From positions 5,580,001 to 5,644,000 of the forward strand of contig NZ_CP126095.1 of NCBI RefSeq assembly GCF_030123105.1: a stretch of DNA of 64,000 nucleotides, read 5' to 3'. This DNA comes from Paenibacillus sp. G2S3. GTDB lineage: Bacteria; Bacillota; Bacilli; Paenibacillales; Paenibacillaceae. Positions 44,854-53,352 of this stretch are shown in pieces. The translations under genes were made by a program, and so were the position numbers. Under the pieces are notes generated by a model. It did no database searches. It was given only the letters and a program-made list of their open reading frames with translations, and was not told where the DNA came from. Within the stretch, counting starts at the first letter, position 1. The number at the start of each line of letters is the position of its first letter.

Positions 44854-46392
44854 TTACGGCGCTTGGGAAACGCCTTTTTTCTTGTTGGCTTTAATTTCTG
44901 CCGCTTTCTTCATCATCGCCGCGAATTCCTCTTCCGATACCGTTCCGGCACTTCCATCATCCAGCACAATCGGAATTTCCGGTTTAGCGGACCGGCCTGT
45001 ATTTTTGGCATATGAACGTGATCGGGATCCTGCCGCCGTGTTAGTCGTAGCTCCCTTGCCTTTCACTTTGGACTGATCTCTGATATATTTCACAGCCTTC
45101 TCGTAGGTGTTCACCTGTTTAACCAGCATATTAGAAGCGATAGCCTCCACAAAATTGCGGTTCATTCGTTGTTCTCCACCTGAGGCTACCATAGTCATTA
45201 AATAATGAATAAGTACGTTGATTACTTCACCGCTTAGCTTATAGTTCAAATCTATCTTCTCGAACATATCCATCAAATGACTGGGTACTGCACCTGGGAA
45301 AAAGGTTTGAAGCAGCCGCGTATAAGGTTCGTTCCGCAGCATCATATTATATTGGTGAATGTCACATTTGGACAAAAATTGTGGTGGTACTTCTACATAA
45401 TACTCCATCTCAACTGATTGCTCCGGTGGCGCTATAGAATCATCATTCTCTTCGGAGGTATTGGAACGGATGGAAACAACCTTAGCAGCAGCAATCTCAC
45501 GCTTTTCTTGTCGTTTCATATCCTGCCTGAAATGCTGGCTCGCTTTATATTGCAGTGCATCCAGAATAACCTCACCTTCCGGTGAGAACACGCCATCTTC
45601 ATCCAGCAGACGACATAAATCCTGCGGACTGAGTTCATACTTATGAGCTACATAGTTAATAACACCCATTTGAGTATGGTCAAAACGCAGTTTTTCTACA
45701 TGGGCCCGATTCACGGACTCCCGTGGAAAACGCAAAATAATGTCACTATATCCAATCGCCTGTTCTCCTGATTCATGTATGCCAGGCTGACGTACAGTGG
45801 CTACTTCTGCAAGTGCCTGCTCCAGCTCATAATCAATGACATGTGTATTAAGTTGAAAAATATCATAAAAAGGCACGGAGATATTCTCTTTACCTATGGA
45901 TCTGCGACTCCACTCTTCTGGCTCTCGGTTCCAGAATTGTTCCCGTAAGGACAGCACAGCAAATTTGCCAATTTTATCGCGTAACAGCAACGTCAAATGC
46001 TGAGTTGCAAAAAAGTCAGCTGGCGATAGTGGCGGCATTAGCTCATATTCATATAAGTAATCGTCGGTTTCCTGCACATAGATTCGACAGGTCTGTAGCA
46101 GACCTACCGCTTCTAACCGGGAAGCCTGATCTATTAAATATTTGCGGCCTTTCTCATTTGGTTCAACGCCTAGCGTCATAAATAACCTGCGCTGTTGCTC
46201 CACTCCAGAATAGCCAATGCTATCTGCTGGCACATGTTCAACCAGCAAGCGATAGAAACTGATTGCAAAAGCTCCTACCATAGGCTGATACACAGAGCTA
46301 AGCATACGTCCATCTATAACACTAAGACCAAATTCGCGGGAAACGCAGTACCGATGATGTTCGGTGAAATGATGTAAGTTACTCATGCGCAT
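44854..46392 (-). CDS. dnaB: Replication initiation and membrane attachment protein DnaB
   Basis: The 512-residue product has two DnaD-type domains (the second includes YTRLLQTFFPGAVPS and VINVLIHYLMTMV) and a basic, Lys/Ser-rich C-terminal tail. It works with DnaD and DnaI to load the helicase. It is followed by dnaI. In many Bacilli nrdR precedes it; here the upstream genes are yuiB and hemQ. Confidence 0.93.
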   Translation of the reverse strand: MRMSNLHHFTEHHRYCVSREFGLSVIDGRMLSSVYQPMVGAFAISFYRLLVEHVPADSIGYSGVEQQRRLFMTLGVEPNEKGRKYLIDQASRLEAVGLLQTCRIYVQETDDYLYEYELMPPLSPADFFATQHLTLLLRDKIGKFAVLSLREQFWNREPEEWSRRSIGKENISVPFYDIFQLNTHVIDYELEQALAEVATVRQPGIHESGEQAIGYSDIILRFPRESVNRAHVEKLRFDHTQMGVINYVAHKYELSPQDLCRLLDEDGVFSPEGEVILDALQYKASQHFRQDMKRQEKREIAAAKVVSIRSNTSEENDDSIAPPEQSVEMEYYVEVPPQFLSKCDIHQYNMMLRNEPYTRLLQTFFPGAVPSHLMDMFEKIDLNYKLSGEVINVLIHYLMTMVASGGEQRMNRNFVEAIASNMLVKQVNTYEKAVKYIRDQSKVKGKGATTNTAAGSRSRSYAKNTGRSAKPEIPIVLDDGSAGTVSEEEFAAMMKKAAEIKANKKKGVSQAP

Positions 46393-46541
46393 CTACGGAT
46401 ACCCCCTTGTTTTCACGAATTCATACAGGATTCTATTCTATCATAAAAAACGCCGCCGGAAATGTAAATAAACTACCAATTCCGACTCTTTTCGCTATAT
46501 AATCAGCTTTTTCTTACGAATATCTTCCTCTATTAAACAAG

Positions 46542-46587
46542 AAGAAACGGCTTCGCTGTCCTCTGGAAGAGGAAGGTTCCGTTTCTC
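46542..46587. other. Nested hairpin upstream of dnaB
   Basis: AGAAACGG and CCGTTTCT form an outer stem, and CCTCT and AGAGG around GGA form an inner one. There is no T run on the minus strand, so it is not a simple terminator. It sits about 150 bases upstream of dnaB and could be a leader structure. Confidence 0.4.
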
Positions 46588-46637
46588 GCAAAATTTCAAA
46601 ATTGCTTCTTAGCGTAGAACTAAAAGCTTATATGTTC

Positions 46638-46664
46638 AAAAAAACGACTCTCACATCAGAGCCG
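46638..46664 (-). terminator. Terminator of yuiB
   Basis: On the minus strand GGCTCT pairs with AGAGTC around six bases and is followed by seven T. Confidence 0.75.
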
Positions 46665-46684
46665 CAGGTCTTCCAATTAAATCT

Positions 46685-46981
46685 TTAAAACATCTTGTAA
46701 CCGCCAAAGCGCAGTTTTTGAATGGTCCATCCACTCAATATAGCACCTGCAAGACCAGCGACACCAGTTAAGTAATCAACAAAGTGGAAACTGGAGAGAT
46801 GCTCCCAGAGCGACATCGCGCTTCTATCCCAAATGGAATAGACTACGACGGGTAGAATAATAAGTACGAATAGATAAGCGGGAAACCAGGTTGTCTTCAT
46901 TAACATGTTAAGAATAAATCCAATACCAAACATCATCACAAAGAATAAAACGGTTAGGATAAACACTGGAATAAACCCCAT
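46685..46981 (-). CDS. yuiB: YuiB-like membrane protein
   Basis: The 98-residue product is counted from the ATG at 46981, which has AAAGGGG some 12 bases upstream; a GTG at 47017 in the same frame has none. It is mostly hydrophobic, with three to four helices and the YuiB-like stretch MMFGIGFILNMLMKTTW. Its function is unknown. Nearby yumB and yumC reproduce the Bacillus yui-yum neighbourhood. Confidence 0.75.
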   Translation of the reverse strand: MGFIPVFILTVLFFVMMFGIGFILNMLMKTTWFPAYLFVLIILPVVVYSIWDRSAMSLWEHLSSFHFVDYLTGVAGLAGAILSGWTIQKLRFGGYKMF

Positions 46982-47330
46982 CTTACCGTCACTACCCCTT
47001 TCTATAAAGAAGCGCACATCTTATACGAGCTAGTAGTAAGTTTACTAGAAAAAATGTCACGAAGCAATGAACTTTATTCAAAATCAGGTCTAATTCTCTT
47101 ACATCGGAATGTCATCATTTGCTCTAAGCAACTTGATTGCGATACAATGCATATAGATTAATAAATCATACATAGTCTATGATGCAAGAGCCTCGTAGCT
47201 AGTTTAACGCGACGTTATTTCAAGCGGAGCTTATGCTTCGTAAAACAAAGCGTATGCTTCCGATGCAAGTTTTACGCGACGTTATTTCAAGCGGAGCTTA
47301 TGCTTCGTAAAACTTTTAAGGAGTGAGATC
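46982..47330. other. Intergenic region upstream of hemQ
   Basis: No gene is evident. The half next to hemQ is taken up by two tandem copies of a repeat (47201-47313). The half next to yuiB is AT-rich, and I could not place a promoter in it. Confidence 0.6.
47201..47313 (+). repeat. Tandem repeat in the hemQ leader
   Basis: Two copies about 46 bases long lie at 47201-47246 and 47269-47313 with a 68-base period; both contain ACGCGACGTTATTTCAAGCG and GAGCTTATGCTTCGTAAAAC. Each has AGTTTTACG and CGTAAAACT inverted ends. The second copy touches the hemQ ribosome-binding site. Confidence 0.85.
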
Positions 47331-48083
47331 ATGAACGAAGCCGCTATGACACTGGAAGGCTGGTATGCATTGCATGACTTCCGCTCACTGAACTGGACCG
47401 CTTGGACGGCAGCAGATGATGAAGAACGTGCCGTTGCTCTGGAAGAATTACATGCTTTCATGCAGGAATGGAGCACTGTTGAAGAAGCTAAGGAAGGCAG
47501 CTCCGCAGTATATTCCATCGTTGGCCAGAAGGCCGATTTCGTAATGATGTTCTTGCGCGAAAGCTTGGAGGATCTGAACAAGCTTGAGACAGCCTTTAAC
47601 AAAATCGCTTTTGCTCAATATACAACTAAAGCCTATTCCTACGTAAGTATCGTTGAATTAAGCAATTACCTTGCGGGGGGCAGCGATGGTAGTGATCCTA
47701 TGCAGAATCCACATGTTATCGCACGTCTAAAACCTGTTTTGCCGCAAGCGAAGCATATTTGCTTCTATCCAATGAACAAGAAACGCGAGCTCGCCGATAA
47801 CTGGTATATGCTTGATATGGCTAAACGTAAGGAGCTGATGGCTTCTCACGGATTAATCGGACGAGGTTATGCTGGTAAGGTGAAACAGATTATCTCCGGC
47901 TCCGTAGGTTTCGATGATTGGGAATGGGGCGTAACCCTGTTCGCTGAAGATCCGCTGCAATTCAAGAAGTTGGTTTACGAAATGCGCTTTGACGAAGTCA
48001 GTGCCCGCTACGGCGAATTTGGACCTTTTTATGTCGGCAACCTGCTGACTGAGGATTCTTTTGAGGAAATGCTCAAATTGTAG
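47331..48083 (+). CDS. hemQ: Coproheme decarboxylase HemQ
   Basis: The 250-residue product belongs to the chlorite-dismutase fold. HemQ turns coproheme III into heme b, the last step of the monoderm heme pathway. Tyr146 (FYPMNK), the catalytic radical residue, and His173 (MASHGLIGR), the axial iron ligand, are in place, as is the C-terminal [12 protein letters not shown] block. AAGGAG lies before the ATG. No other heme gene is next to it. Confidence 0.94.
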   Translation: MNEAAMTLEGWYALHDFRSLNWTAWTAADDEERAVALEELHAFMQEWSTVEEAKEGSSAVYSIVGQKADFVMMFLRESLEDLNKLETAFNKIAFAQYTTKAYSYVSIVELSNYLAGGSDGSDPMQNPHVIARLKPVLPQAKHICFYPMNKKRELADNWYMLDMAKRKELMASHGLIGRGYAGKVKQIISGSVGFDDWEWGVTLFAEDPLQFKKLVYEMRFDEVSARYGEFGPFYVGNLLTEDSFEEMLKL

Positions 48084-48109
48084 TGTGAAACATATAAATT
48101 CTTATATTT

Positions 48110-48155
48110 AAAAAAGGGTGAGTCTCCAGATCTTTATGGAGACTCACCCTTTTTA
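48110..48155. terminator. Bidirectional terminator after hemQ
   Basis: AAAAAGGGTGAGTCTCCA pairs with TGGAGACTCACCCTTTTT over a ten-base loop. Confidence 0.95.
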
Positions 48156-48180
48156 AATGCTATAACGAAGTTCCTGCTAC

Positions 48181-48438
48181 CTAATCCTCTTCGCTGTCCT
48201 CTTCATCATCACGCAGACTTTCCAAATATTCAGCCGTAGCCCGGTCACGTGCTCGCCCTTTTTCCTTTAAGCGTTCAATGCCAGGGAGAATGAGCAAATC
48301 AATTTCCTTTTGAACAACATAAGCTAAATCGTACTGATTCTGATCCTCCAGATAAGATCCAACCTCAATCAGTCCGTTGTACCGGTCCAATTCTTCTCGG
48401 GTCAGCAATCCACGCACCTGCACGCTGCAGTGACGCAT
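48181..48438 (-). CDS. Small hypothetical acidic protein coupled to yumB
   Basis: I do not recognise this 85-residue protein. It is helical, with a Glu/Asp tail (RDDEEDSEED) and a basic patch (RLKEKGRARDRATAEYL). Its ATG is separated from the yumB stop codon by a single base, and its GGAAG ribosome-binding site lies inside the end of yumB, so the two are co-translated. No Cys residue suited to metal binding is present apart from Cys4. It may assist the dehydrogenase, but that is a guess from position only. Confidence 0.65.
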   Translation of the reverse strand: MRHCSVQVRGLLTREELDRYNGLIEVGSYLEDQNQYDLAYVVQKEIDLLILPGIERLKEKGRARDRATAEYLESLRDDEEDSEED

Positions 48439-48439
48439 T

Positions 48440-49633
48440 TTATAAGAATCTTCCTTTTTTCAGAACCAGCGGAATCCCACCGATAATGAACAAATAGCGC
48501 ATATCCACAACTTTTTTCAATTGAGCTGCGGTCCAGCCCTTATAAGTTTTGCTGCCAACTACAGCAATCCCTTGACCTTTGCCTAGAGAAGCTACTGTTC
48601 CTTTATTGCTGAATGCGAATTTCTTTGGTTGTTGATTACGGATCGCAGCCACCAAATTATGCGCACAGCACTCTCCCTGTTGCATAGCAATTTGTGCCGT
48701 TGGCGGGTAAGGACGTCCTTCTGGGTTAATCATCAAGGAGCCGTCTCCAATAATGAAGATATTGTCTTGGCCTGGTGCACGTAAATATTCATCTACTTTC
48801 ACACGTCCACGCATAGCTTCAAATCCTGCAGCTTCAATCAGACGATTTCCCCGAATTCCGCCTGTCCAGACAATTGTAGAAGCTTTAATCTCTTCGCCTG
48901 ATGCCAGAATTACACCGTTTGGTAGACATTCCTTAATAGCTACGCCCATCTTGAAAGTAACACCCTTCTTAGTGAGCAAGTTCATCGCATACTCAACAAG
49001 TTCAGGAGCAAATCCAGGCAGAGCTGTTGGTGCAGCCTCGATGTTATATATATTTACCATGCTTGGATCAACGTCAAATTCTTTGCACAACCCAGGGATG
49101 CGGTCCGCTAATTCGGCCACGAACTCAATTCCGCTAAAGCCGGCACCACCGACAACGAAATTGATATGCTCCTGAGCATTGTTTTCGTTCTTGTATTTGG
49201 CAAATTGATACTCAATATGTTCACGAATCAAACGAACGGAGTTGATGCTCCGGATCGTCAGTGCGTATTTATCAAGTCCTGGAATACCGAATGTTTCAGG
49301 CTCTCCGCCCAAAGCAATGACGAGATAGTCATACGAAAGAGTACCATCCTCCAAAATAATCTTTTTCTGCTGGGTACGAATTTCCTGAACAGATGACTTA
49401 ACGAGATCGATCTTGAATTCATCGATTAGTTTAGAAATAGACACCCGAGTGTGTTCAATACTATCTGTACCCGCGGCAGGCATATGTAGATGGGTAGTAA
49501 AATAGTGGTACTCGTGACGGTTTACGAGCGTGACATCCGCTTCATTATAATTCAAAGCCTTCTGTAAGCGCTGTGCGGTCAAAATACCCCCATAGCCCGC
49601 GCCTAAGATTACGATTTTGGGAATACTACTCAT
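48440..49633 (-). CDS. yumB: Type II NADH dehydrogenase (YumB/Ndh)
   Basis: The product has 397 residues from the ATG at 49633, with GAAGGAG upstream; a longer frame runs to 49741. The FAD motif VILGAGYGGILTAQRL opens the chain, NAD is bound by VVGGAGFSGIEFVAEL, and IFIIGDGS ends the FAD site. The C-terminus (VVDMRYLFIIGGIPLVLKKGRF) is the amphipathic membrane anchor. It passes electrons from NADH to menaquinone without pumping protons. A Rex-like half palindrome is found upstream at 49700-49717. Confidence 0.9.
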   Translation of the reverse strand: MSSIPKIVILGAGYGGILTAQRLQKALNYNEADVTLVNRHEYHYFTTHLHMPAAGTDSIEHTRVSISKLIDEFKIDLVKSSVQEIRTQQKKIILEDGTLSYDYLVIALGGEPETFGIPGLDKYALTIRSINSVRLIREHIEYQFAKYKNENNAQEHINFVVGGAGFSGIEFVAELADRIPGLCKEFDVDPSMVNIYNIEAAPTALPGFAPELVEYAMNLLTKKGVTFKMGVAIKECLPNGVILASGEEIKASTIVWTGGIRGNRLIEAAGFEAMRGRVKVDEYLRAPGQDNIFIIGDGSLMINPEGRPYPPTAQIAMQQGECCAHNLVAAIRNQQPKKFAFSNKGTVASLGKGQGIAVVGSKTYKGWTAAQLKKVVDMRYLFIIGGIPLVLKKGRFL

Positions 49634-49852
49634 GTTCCGGCTCCTTCCAAGAGGTAAATCTGTCTTTGTATTTTTTATTGAAACAATGTACGGTCCTTTT
49701 TGTGAATTTATACACTTATATTTAGAAGAAATTCCAATCAAACTTAAAGGATTTCTAAATTGACCATATCCATTGTAAACCTTAGTGTACTATTAATCAA
49801 ACATTAAAATACTAAAAAACGTCACATTCTTATCGTGTTCTAAAGTCTTTCT

Positions 49853-49881
49853 TTGCAGGTATGTGTCACAATGTTTATAAT
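49853..49881 (+). promoter_or_regulatory. Promoter of yumC
   Basis: TTGCAG (49853-49858) and TATAAT (49876-49881) are 17 bases apart, about 55 bases before the GTG start. Confidence 0.8.
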
Positions 49882-49937
49882 AAGAAAGAATACAAGTATG
49901 GCAAAATGAATATATCAACTCGGAGGTGTAATATCCC

Positions 49938-50939
49938 GTGACACAAGAGCAATCCGGCGTTCCTATGAGCGACCTTTTAATCATAGGTGGCGGTCCAGCT
50001 GGCATGTTTGCCGCATTTTACGGTGGGATGCGTCAGGCATCAGTAACACTTATTGAAAGTATGCCCCAATTGGGAGGACAACTTGCTGCACTTTATCCTG
50101 AAAAATACATTTATGATGTAGCAGGTTTCCCAAAAGTAACTGCACAAGAATTGGTTGACAACCTGACACGGCAAATGGATATGTTCCAATCGAATATCCG
50201 GCTGGAGGAGAAAGTAATTTCTGTTCAGAAACGGGACGAACGCCATTTTGTAGTTACAACCGATGTAGCAGAATATCACAGTAAGGCTATTATCATCACA
50301 GCTGGTGTAGGCGCTTTTGAACCTCGTCGTTTAGAACTTCCAAACGCAGGACGGTTTGAAAAAGCCAACCTCCATTATTTTGTAAATGATTTAAATGCCT
50401 TTAAAGATAAAAAAGTTCTGATTAGCGGCGGTGGAGATTCCGCAGTGGACTGGGCGCTAATGCTGGAGCCAATCGCGGAGCAGGTAACCCTGATTCACCG
50501 CCGGGATAAATTCCGCGCGCATGAGCATAGCGTAGAGAATCTGATGGCTTCCAAAGTTAACGTAATTACACCTACTGAAATTACAGAACTGCATGGTGAT
50601 GAGTTCATTACTAAGGTTACCTTATCCCATATCAAAACCAAGGAAACACAAGAAATCGAAGTCGACAGTGTAATCGTCAATTTCGGATTTGTTTCCTCTC
50701 TAGGACCCATTGCAGAGTGGGGTATCGATATTGAAGGAAACTCCATTGTCGTTGACTCACGGATGGAAACGAGTATTCCAGGAATCTTTGCTGCCGGCGA
50801 TATCACCACATATCCAGGTAAGCTGAAGCTAATTGCTGTAGGATTCGGCGAAGCCCCAACGGCTGTAAATAACGCAAAAGTCTACATCGATCCTGAAGCC
50901 AAGCTTTCACCAGGACACAGTAGTAATATGAAACTCTAA
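49938..50939 (+). CDS. yumC: Ferredoxin-NADP+ reductase (YumC, thioredoxin-reductase-like)
   Basis: The 333-residue product starts at a GTG after GGAGGTG. It has two Rossmann domains ([20 protein letters not shown] for [20 protein letters not shown] for NADPH) and no CxxC pair, so it is not a thioredoxin reductase. The end block [20 protein letters not shown] closes the FAD site. It supplies or takes electrons from ferredoxin or flavodoxin. Its divergent neighbour is yumB, as in Bacillus. Confidence 0.93.
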   Translation: MTQEQSGVPMSDLLIIGGGPAGMFAAFYGGMRQASVTLIESMPQLGGQLAALYPEKYIYDVAGFPKVTAQELVDNLTRQMDMFQSNIRLEEKVISVQKRDERHFVVTTDVAEYHSKAIIITAGVGAFEPRRLELPNAGRFEKANLHYFVNDLNAFKDKKVLISGGGDSAVDWALMLEPIAEQVTLIHRRDKFRAHEHSVENLMASKVNVITPTEITELHGDEFITKVTLSHIKTKETQEIEVDSVIVNFGFVSSLGPIAEWGIDIEGNSIVVDSRMETSIPGIFAAGDITTYPGKLKLIAVGFGEAPTAVNNAKVYIDPEAKLSPGHSSNMKL

Positions 50940-50955
50940 TTCTATCTACTACAAT

Positions 50956-51009
50956 AAAAAAGGGTATTCTGATAGGCCTATCAATAACAGCCTATCAGGA
51001 TACCCTTTT
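50956..51009. terminator. Bidirectional terminator after yumC
   Basis: AAAAGGGTATTCTGATAGGC pairs with its near-complement GCCTATCAGGATACCCTTTT. Confidence 0.93.
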
Positions 51010-51068
51010 ATGTTTGTGACTCGCGGTTTATTTATATGTAGCCAGCTACAAAGGTATACTTTGCGCTC

Positions 51069-51221
51069 TTAATGAAGAACCGCATGAACTGGAGAGTGTA
51101 ATTTGCGTTTGCGAATCTCAACGAGTAGAAGAGCGATGAAATCATGCTCTAGTTGCAGTTCTATTGCCCTATGGTAAGAGTCTAGAAGCATCTCATCCGA
51201 CAATTCAACCATAACGTTCAT
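51069..51221 (-). CDS. sda: Sporulation histidine-kinase inhibitor Sda
   Basis: This gene encodes 50 residues (42 of them Sda-like) and is too short for most gene callers. The stretch ELSDEMLLDSYHRAIELQLE followed by HDFIALLLVEIRKRKL matches the two-helix hairpin of Bacillus Sda. Sda binds the KinA dimerisation domain and blocks the sporulation phosphorelay while replication is under way. The ATG at 51221 has AGGAAAGG upstream; an internal ATG at 51212 is also possible. Its promoter carries DnaA boxes, as in Bacillus. Confidence 0.85.
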   Translation of the reverse strand: MNVMVELSDEMLLDSYHRAIELQLEHDFIALLLVEIRKRKLHSPVHAVLH

Positions 51222-51250
51222 CTACCTTTCCTGTATTTGGATCTGAATCT

Positions 51251-51279
51251 ATCATATCAAACTATCATTTTTCGAACAA
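51251..51279 (-). promoter_or_regulatory. Promoter of sda
   Basis: On the minus strand TTGTTC (51274-51279) and TATGAT (51251-51256) are 17 bases apart; DnaA boxes begin ten bases upstream of the -35. Confidence 0.7.
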
Positions 51280-51288
51280 GCGTTCGTG

Positions 51289-51388
51289 TTATCCACAAGT
51301 ACATGTGGAAATCCTGTGTATAATATGTGCGTAAGCGTTGCAAAGGTGATAACTGCACAGTGGAATATGGGGATAATAGTTATACACA
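51289..51388. promoter_or_regulatory. Cluster of three consensus DnaA boxes upstream of sda
   Basis: TTATCCACA (51289-51297), TGTGTATAA (51315-51323, reverse of TTATACACA) and TTATACACA (51380-51388) each match TTATNCACA fully. They lie just upstream of the sda -35. In Bacillus DnaA activates sda, tying sporulation to replication status. Confidence 0.85.
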
Positions 51389-51526
51389 GGATTGAACCAC
51401 ATGTATACAGCTAAAAATATATTTTTATTGTAAATAAAGCACAATATAATTTACCCCAAAAGAACGCAACTAAACGCAATTTTATCTTACTACTCTATTA
51501 TCGTCAATTCTAAAATATTTGTTAAT

Positions 51527-52189
51527 TTACTGAGGTCTTGTATTAACCTCCAAAATCCATATTTTGCCTGAATAATCCACGGCATAGTCAAAGCCCAGTT
51601 CACCTATTCCCGGGAAGTGCCGCTCCATTAGTTCGATACACACAAGCGTTAGCCTGCGCATCTCTGCTTTCTTCGCCGAAGCTTTAATCCGAGGCAACGA
51701 TCTGCGAAGCCCTTCCCGACAAGAAAGCATCGTGCCCCCTTTACATAAATTCGTTACGAACAGACCGGGCCGAGCCAATCTCCCTACCATAGAGCGGAAC
51801 TCCCAAACATCACCATTTTTCACTACCTTAACCCGGTAATCAATAGGACGCCCACCAATTCTGGCGAGAGAAATCCCCTGTTGAATCAAATATCTACGTC
51901 TAACCTTGACGAAATGGAGTGCACGTCTCATGGATTTAAAGTCCTTGTAAATTCGAGTTCTGTCCATATAAGTAAATCCATAACCTCGACTATCCCGAAA
52001 CACTTTGATTACACCGTAGCCTCCGCCGCCAACTATCGGTTTAATAACAACATTTCCGTATCTCCGGAGCATGGCTAACAGTGAGTCAGCCGAATACACC
52101 CTCGTCATTGGTATATAATGAGAAACCCTCGCATCACTGAGCAATGCTTCTGTCTTTAACCATTTGCTAGCCAATTGTCTTCCCGACAT
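51527..52189 (-). CDS. Compact YheC/YheD-like ATP-grasp protein
   Basis: The 220-residue product is an ATP-grasp domain alone, lacking the N-terminal region of the copy at 4239. It shows NVVIKPIVGGGGYGVIKV for nucleotide binding, RRRYLIQQGISLARIGGRPI and the terminal metal site KIWILEVNTRPQ at the very end. AAAGGAGGG precedes the ATG. Paenibacillus carries many such copies, which are linked to the spore coat by homology; the substrate is unknown. Confidence 0.82.
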   Translation of the reverse strand: MSGRQLASKWLKTEALLSDARVSHYIPMTRVYSADSLLAMLRRYGNVVIKPIVGGGGYGVIKVFRDSRGYGFTYMDRTRIYKDFKSMRRALHFVKVRRRYLIQQGISLARIGGRPIDYRVKVVKNGDVWEFRSMVGRLARPGLFVTNLCKGGTMLSCREGLRRSLPRIKASAKKAEMRRLTLVCIELMERHFPGIGELGFDYAVDYSGKIWILEVNTRPQ

Positions 52190-52521
52190 CGTCCTTTCCC
52201 TCCTTTCACGTTCCAGCCTACCCTATACATTACTCAGAAAAGGTCCCGCCCTCTTGTATGATTGTCCGTGTAGGAAGAGGCTCTTAGCAAAAAGGGCTTA
52301 GAGCTTGTATCGACAACAGCCTCAACCTTTCATGATTAGATTGCAGATTTTGTAGAATCTCATCTCAGTGTATTCGACATTTAAATCGCAATGGATGAGT
52401 TCACTATAACTAGAATAATCTTCAAAATCGTTGTATTATTAATAGCGGTTACATTTTCGATTCTAACGATATAAAAATGAATTAGAAGCTTCTTAAAAAA
52501 ACAGCGCAGGGAGGGCTCGGA
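52190..52521. other. Intergenic region between two divergent genes
   Basis: About 330 AT-rich bases. I see no gene, repeat or convincing promoter apart from the two ribosome-binding sites at its ends. Confidence 0.6.
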
Positions 52522-52731
52522 ATGGCTCAGTTTTTTGAGGTCTTATATTGGGTGGCCATGCTTGGGATGTCCATCGTATTGGCTGGAACTACTATACTGA
52601 TCTGCGCTATTGGCTTTAAATTCATTAAAGACAGACGCAGAGCACTGGGTGCTGGCTGTATTGCCTTTTCCCTTGGAGCCGCGGCGCTCATCGTGTTTAT
52701 GATTAATTACAAGTTTATTATTCCAGCTTAA
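52522..52731 (+). CDS. Small two-helix membrane protein of unknown function
   Basis: The 69-residue product has two hydrophobic helices (about 6-33 and 43-66) joined by a basic turn (KFIKDRRRALG). CAGGGAGGG lies nine bases before the ATG, and a strong terminator follows, so it is very likely expressed. I do not recognise the family. Confidence 0.65.
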   Translation: MAQFFEVLYWVAMLGMSIVLAGTTILICAIGFKFIKDRRRALGAGCIAFSLGAAALIVFMINYKFIIPA

Positions 52732-52743
52732 TTGTACGCAGGA

Positions 52744-52790
52744 ACAAACAAACGCCCTCTCGCGGAATTCCGTCGAAGGGCGTTTGTTTG
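52744..52790. terminator. Bidirectional terminator after the small membrane protein gene
   Basis: ACAAACAAACGCCCT pairs with AGGGCGTTTGTTTGT. Confidence 0.9.
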
Positions 52791-52798
52791 TATGTCAC

Positions 52799-53251
52799 TC
52801 AAATATCTAGCGAAAGACGGATCATATCCACAACTTTGATCCCATTTTCAACAATCTCTTCACTGTAATGTCTGATAAAAAAGTCTCTGTCGATTCCGGT
52901 AATTCTAAATCCACATTTCTGATAAAGAGCCAGTTGTCCTACACTAGAATTTCCCGTGCCGATTTCAATTGTCTTTGCATCAAGTAATCTTGCATTCTGA
53001 ATCGCATGATGAACTAACTGCTTTCCGATCCCTTTACTTTGATGATTCTCATCAACGGCAATGTTCACTAGCTCCACCGTCTCAGGTCTCGTTTGCAGCA
53101 AAACATAGACACCAATAATGCAATTCTCTACTTCAGCCACATAACATTGACCTCTTTTTAAATATGCTTCAACAAGACTTGGGGAAGGATCGGCTAATAA
53201 CAACAATTGCAAGGGAGGTTGTTCTTCTGCGTTTAACTTCCTAATTAGCAT
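52799..53251 (-). CDS. GNAT-family N-acetyltransferase
   Basis: The 150-residue product has the acetyl-CoA loop NHQSKGIGKQLVHHAI and the C-terminal LYQKCGFRITGIDRDFF. Its substrate is unknown. A terminator on the minus strand follows the neighbouring gene, so it is probably transcribed alone. Confidence 0.87.
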   Translation of the reverse strand: MLIRKLNAEEQPPLQLLLLADPSPSLVEAYLKRGQCYVAEVENCIIGVYVLLQTRPETVELVNIAVDENHQSKGIGKQLVHHAIQNARLLDAKTIEIGTGNSSVGQLALYQKCGFRITGIDRDFFIRHYSEEIVENGIKVVDMIRLSLDI

Positions 53252-53289
53252 GTCTAGAACTCCTTGTAATGACTTTTGTCATTGAGAAT

Positions 53290-53341
53290 AAAAAAAGCCT
53301 CCAAACCCGTGTTGTAGAACTCAACATGGGGCTTGAAGGCG
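53290..53341 (-). terminator. Terminator of the A-type carrier gene
   Basis: On the minus strand GCCTTCAAGCCC pairs with GGGTTTGGAGGC and is followed by seven T. Confidence 0.85.
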
Positions 53342-53352
53342 TAGCGTCGCGA

